A stretch of 64,000 nt of DNA, taken from contig NZ_CP032869.1 in the NCBI RefSeq assembly GCF_003576455.2, positions 4,774,001 to 4,838,000 on the forward strand, read 5' to 3'. The notes under the pieces are model-generated. The model was not told the DNA's origin and did not search any database. It saw only the letters and a program-made list of their open reading frames with translations. This stretch comes from Mucilaginibacter celer. Its GTDB lineage: Bacteria > Bacteroidota > Bacteroidia > Sphingobacteriales > Sphingobacteriaceae. This document shows positions 60,724 through 64,000 of this stretch, piece after piece; the first letter of the stretch is position 1; every line of letters starts with the position of its first letter. The translations under genes were made by a program, and so were the position numbers.

Positions 60724-60744
60724 AAAAAAAGTGCAAAATGCACC
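60724..60744 (-). terminator. Short hairpin with T-run (minus strand)
   Basis: GTGCA and TGCAC pair around a TTT loop, followed on the minus strand by seven T. It follows the 60834 gene and comes 20 nt before parE, so it may end the upstream transcript; a TATTTTTG at 60750-60757 is a possible parE -7 box and would place the hairpin in the parE leader. Confidence 0.4.
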
Positions 60745-60833
60745 AACTGCAAAAATAAAGTTTCCGGGCCAATTTAGCCGGCAACAGATATCAACATATT
60801 AACATTTGAGGTATCGGAGACGAATACAGAATA

Positions 60834-61535
60834 TTACTGTTTAAACTTAAGGCAGTTACTTGCCTTGTCAACATTTTTAAAAAACTCGGGGCCTTTGTCG
60901 TTGGTAAAACAAACTGCCATAATGGTTCCTTTATGATTGCGCTGCAGCATGATAAGCAGCGCATATTTATAATGCTTGGTAGCCGGAATATCGGGCAGGC
61001 TAAGCAGGTATGATTTCCCGGCATCGGCTTTGAAGCGCTTCAGCACATTGGGAGGTATTATTTTTAAGGGATTTTCCCGTTCGCCGGTAAAAGCGGTAGC
61101 CTGGGCACGGCTCATGTTAATATATAACGAGTCGGGGTTTTCTGTTTGCTTATCGGTATCGTACCTACCCTGTTCATAACTCACATAGTTTTGCCTTTGC
61201 GATTTTACCTGGTACCATACTTCAAAATCCTGGTCTGGAATTTCGAGCGCGTAGTCAAATAAAAAGTCTTCATCGTTGGGGGCCTGTATTTCTTTGAAAC
61301 CTTTCGGCGGATTGAAAACAACATTGGCCTGCGCTAAAATGCGGCTAAATTCCTTGTACTGTTCAGAACCTTGCTCTTCTTTTGCTGTTGGGTATAGGTA
61401 TTTCTTTTTTGCCGGTTTACGCTTATTTTGGGCATAAAGCCGCGAGGGCTTTACCTGCGCCGTGCTTTGCTCAAAACACGCCAATGATAAAACCAATAGC
61501 AACAAGGTTATGGTTGGCTTCAAAATAGCTTTCAT
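60834..61535 (-). CDS. Secreted protein of unknown function (233 aa)
   Basis: Started at ATG 61535, the product has a signal peptide (about 1-27, ending STAQ); a longer frame begins at 61565. I do not recognise a family. After a basic stretch (NKRKPAKKKYLYPTAKEEQG) comes an alpha/beta region with VVFNPPKGFKEIQAPNDEDFLFDYALEIPDQDFEVWYQVKSQ and INMSRAQATAFTG. It resembles exported Sphingobacteriaceae proteins without a domain name. It is transcribed towards parE and away from parC; the three-gene arrangement may be conserved. Role unknown. Confidence 0.75.
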   Translation of the reverse strand: MKAILKPTITLLLLVLSLACFEQSTAQVKPSRLYAQNKRKPAKKKYLYPTAKEEQGSEQYKEFSRILAQANVVFNPPKGFKEIQAPNDEDFLFDYALEIPDQDFEVWYQVKSQRQNYVSYEQGRYDTDKQTENPDSLYINMSRAQATAFTGERENPLKIIPPNVLKRFKADAGKSYLLSLPDIPATKHYKYALLIMLQRNHKGTIMAVCFTNDKGPEFFKNVDKASNCLKFKQ

Positions 61536-61844
61536 TTCAAGGGTAGGTACCAAACATTGCAGCACCTAAGCGTCATAGGTAAATATATAAATTAATTGCC
61601 AAACATTTAAACCAATCCGCACTTTGCTACACGCCTCACTTTAACGCCGATACGGAAAGTTTATTTGCTGCATTAACGTAATTTTTTACGCCGCTGGTTT
61701 TTTATTGATACAACCAGTGCATAAACAAACTTAACAATTTTGTTAATAATTTCAATACCCTGAATGCTAAAATCTATAGCCTTACGGCCTGTACATCCGC
61801 GCATAATCCGTATCTTTACCCATCCAAATGTTTTTTATTGAATA
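61536..61844. other. 309-bp divergent gap before the topoisomerase A subunit gene
   Basis: AT-rich. TATCTTTA at 61811-61818, one base off TAnnTTTG and 27 nt before the ATG, is the best promoter candidate for the A subunit; the -33 site is poor. No ORF or RNA gene was recognised. Confidence 0.45.
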
Positions 61845-64000
61845 ATGAGTGACGATTTGAATCAAAACGATACGCCTGCCCCTAATGAAGAAAAATTACA
61901 CGCTGTTACCTCGCTCGACGGCTTATACGAAAACTGGTTTTTGGATTATGCCTCGTATGTAATTCTTGACAGGGCTGTTCCTCACATTAACGATGGTTTA
62001 AAACCCGTACAACGCCGTATCCTGCATTCGCTTAAGGAAATGGACGACGGGCGTTTTAACAAAGCAGCCAACGTTATCGGTAATACCATGAAATACCATC
62101 CCCACGGCGATGCCTCTATAGGCGATGCCATGGTACAGATAGGCCAGAAAAACCTGTTGATTGACTGCCAGGGCAACTGGGGCGACCCGGTAACCGGCGA
62201 CTCGGCGGCGGCCCCGCGTTATATCGAGGCGCGCTTATCAAAATTTGCACTGGATGTTGTTTTTAACCCCGATACTACCGTTTGGCAGGCCAGTTATGAT
62301 GGCCGTAACAAAGAGCCTATTACCCTGCCGGTAAAATTTCCCTTGCTGCTGGCACAGGGTGCCGAGGGTATTGCCGTAGGTTTGGCTACCAAAATTTTGC
62401 CGCACAACTTTATCGAACTACTTGATGCATCAATAGGTGTATTGAAAGGCGAAAGGCCCAACCTGATGCCCGATTTCCCTACCGGTGGTATGGCCGATGC
62501 TTCTTTATATAATGAAGGCCAGCGCGGCGGCAAAGTGCGGGTAAGGGCTAAAATTATTGAGCGCGATAAAAAAACACTGGCCATTACCGAAATTCCTTTT
62601 ACTACCACTACCGGTAGCTTAATAGATAGCGTAATCTCTGCCAACGATAAAGGCAAGATCAAGATCAAGAAGATCGAAGATAATACGGCTAAAGATGTAG
62701 AGATCATTATCCACCTCGCGCCCGGTATTTCGCCCGATGTAACTATCGATGCGCTTTACGCTTTTACCGATTGCGAAGTTTCCATATCGCCCAATACCTG
62801 CGTAATTCAGGATGATAAGCCACGCTTTATGAGTGTGAACGATATGCTTACCGAAAGCACTTTCTTCACCAAAGATTTGCTGAAGCAGGAACTGGAGATC
62901 AGGCTGAACGAGTTAATGGAAAAGATTTTCTTTAGCTCGCTGTTAAAAATCTTCATACAGGAAGGTATGTATAAAAACCCTGGGTACGAAAACTCGGGCA
63001 ATTTTGAAGTGGTGATAGAAGTGTTGAATAAATTGTTCGAACCTTTCTTCCCGCAATTTTACCGCACCATACTGCCTGAGGATTATAAAAAGCTGATCGA
63101 TAAACCGATGAGCAGCATCACCCGTTTTGACGTTAAGAAAGCGGATGAGCAGATGAAGGCTTTGGAGAATGAGATAAAACAGGTAAAACATCACCTGAAA
63201 CATCTTACCGATTATGCCATCGCCTGGTTTGAAAAACTGAAAGAAAAATATGGAAAAGGTCGCGAACGCAAAACCGAACTACGTACGTTTGATAAGGTTG
63301 AAGCTGCACAGGTAGCCTTAGCCAATATCAAACTATATGTTAACCGTGCCGACGGCTTTGTGGGCTCGGGCCTGAAAAAGGATGAATCGGTTGAGTTTGT
63401 AGGCGATTGCTCGGACATTGACGAGATCATTGTTTTCCGTGGAGATGGCCGCTGTGTCATCACCAAAGTGCAGGATAAAGTATTTGTGGGTAAAGATATT
63501 ATCCACGTAGCGGTATTTAAAAAGAATGATGAGCGCACCGTTTACAACATGATTTATAAAGATGGCGAGAGCGGCATCAGCTATATCAAGCGTTTCTCGG
63601 TAGTGGGCGTTACCCGCGATAAGGAATACGACCTTACCAAGGGTACCAAAGGATCAAAAGTATTGTACTTTACCGCCAACTCCAACGGCGAAGCCGAGGT
63701 GGTGAATGTGCAGCTTAAACCGCACTCAAAACTCAAAAAACTACAGTTTGATGAGGACTTTGCAGCTATAGCTATAAAAGGCCGCAGTTCGATGGGTAAT
63801 ATCATTACCAAGTACCCGGTTAAAAAGATCATCCTGAAAAGCAAAGGTGTATCAACACTGGCAGGGCGCAAAATCTGGTATGATGATATTTTAAAACGCC
63901 TGAATGCCGATAACCGTGGCAAATATTTAGGAGAATTTGATGGCGACGACCGCATCCTTACTGTGATGAGCAACGGTGTTTACGAACTAACCAGTTTCGA
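61845..64000 (+). CDS. parC: DNA topoisomerase type IIA subunit A (ParC/GyrA-like), 3' end beyond window
   Basis: The frame is open from ATG 61845 to the end of the window (718 codons), so the gene is incomplete here. The catalytic tyrosine is Y126 in AAAPRYIEARLSK; LKPVQRRILHSLKEMDDGRFNKAANVIGNTMKYHPHGDASI (about 53-92) is the winged-helix region around the quinolone-resistance area. Afterwards come the tower and coiled-coil gate (about 330-470) and the start of the C-terminal beta-pinwheel (FVGDCSDIDEIIVFRGDGRCVITKV). It is divergent from parE and partner to it in topoisomerase IV. No GyrA box can be seen in the part available. Confidence 0.93.
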   Translation, partial: MSDDLNQNDTPAPNEEKLHAVTSLDGLYENWFLDYASYVILDRAVPHINDGLKPVQRRILHSLKEMDDGRFNKAANVIGNTMKYHPHGDASIGDAMVQIGQKNLLIDCQGNWGDPVTGDSAAAPRYIEARLSKFALDVVFNPDTTVWQASYDGRNKEPITLPVKFPLLLAQGAEGIAVGLATKILPHNFIELLDASIGVLKGERPNLMPDFPTGGMADASLYNEGQRGGKVRVRAKIIERDKKTLAITEIPFTTTTGSLIDSVISANDKGKIKIKKIEDNTAKDVEIIIHLAPGISPDVTIDALYAFTDCEVSISPNTCVIQDDKPRFMSVNDMLTESTFFTKDLLKQELEIRLNELMEKIFFSSLLKIFIQEGMYKNPGYENSGNFEVVIEVLNKLFEPFFPQFYRTILPEDYKKLIDKPMSSITRFDVKKADEQMKALENEIKQVKHHLKHLTDYAIAWFEKLKEKYGKGRERKTELRTFDKVEAAQVALANIKLYVNRADGFVGSGLKKDESVEFVGDCSDIDEIIVFRGDGRCVITKVQDKVFVGKDIIHVAVFKKNDERTVYNMIYKDGESGISYIKRFSVVGVTRDKEYDLTKGTKGSKVLYFTANSNGEAEVVNVQLKPHSKLKKLQFDEDFAAIAIKGRSSMGNIITKYPVKKIILKSKGVSTLAGRKIWYDDILKRLNADNRGKYLGEFDGDDRILTVMSNGVYELTSF

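Overview
The window is a chromosomal segment of a Bacteroidota bacterium, most likely a Sphingobacteriaceae member close to Mucilaginibacter or Pedobacter. The basis is the gene set and order (bamD, omega subunit, coaBC, DUF4835/PorD), many Bacteroidota-only families (DUF4835, DUF2807, DUF2911, DUF2490, secreted SPOR protein), signal peptides starting MKK, almost no Shine-Dalgarno sites, and promoters of the Bacteroidota type with a TAnnTTTG -7 box. The genus is an inference. I see no rRNA, tRNA, CRISPR array or prophage. Layout: 1-4154 holds outer-membrane assembly, RNA polymerase omega, CoA synthesis and a PorD-like protein, then two small membrane proteins. 4151-6836 has two glycosyltransferases. 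6943-7827 is a stand-alone two-domain protein with a TIR/deoxyribosyltransferase-like C-terminal domain. 7817-9799 has carotene hydroxylase and dihydrolipoyl dehydrogenase. 10340-13688 is a tandem pair of M1 metallopeptidases. 13883-23066 holds an SDR/AraC pair, secreted and outer-membrane proteins, a second GT39 enzyme and a frameshifted DinB gene. 23118-29237 has a CFA-type methyltransferase, a REP-associated transposase with four palindromic units, recA, nth and an ECF sigma factor. 29238-43361 holds uvrA, a Fic protein, a peptide-binding lipoprotein, purD, secA, a SPOR protein and an M20 amidohydrolase. 43406-44302 is a compact HigB/HigA toxin-antitoxin unit. 44311-51180 is a histidine-utilisation operon (marR-hutH-hutU-hutI-ftcD) with a perfect 20-bp palindrome before marR. 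51240-56690 is a mixed accessory stretch. 56935-58518 is an intact IS110-family element. 58799-64000 carries the two type IIA topoisomerase subunits, divergently arranged around a secreted protein; the A subunit runs off the window. Two features stand out. First, the IS110 element has a long left non-coding end that can fold into a candidate bridge RNA; short segments in it match the flanking target and the element's own ends, so its guides can be tentatively read and the pre-insertion site rebuilt. Second, the intergenic spaces are full of dispersed palindromic repeats of at least seven families, one of which was the IS110 target and another of which surrounds the RAYT transposase. The hut operon gives the clearest metabolic story: histidine to urocanate (HutH), to imidazolonepropionate (HutU), to formiminoglutamate (HutI), then to glutamate and a folate one-carbon unit (FtcD), under a MarR-type regulator that is co-transcribed.
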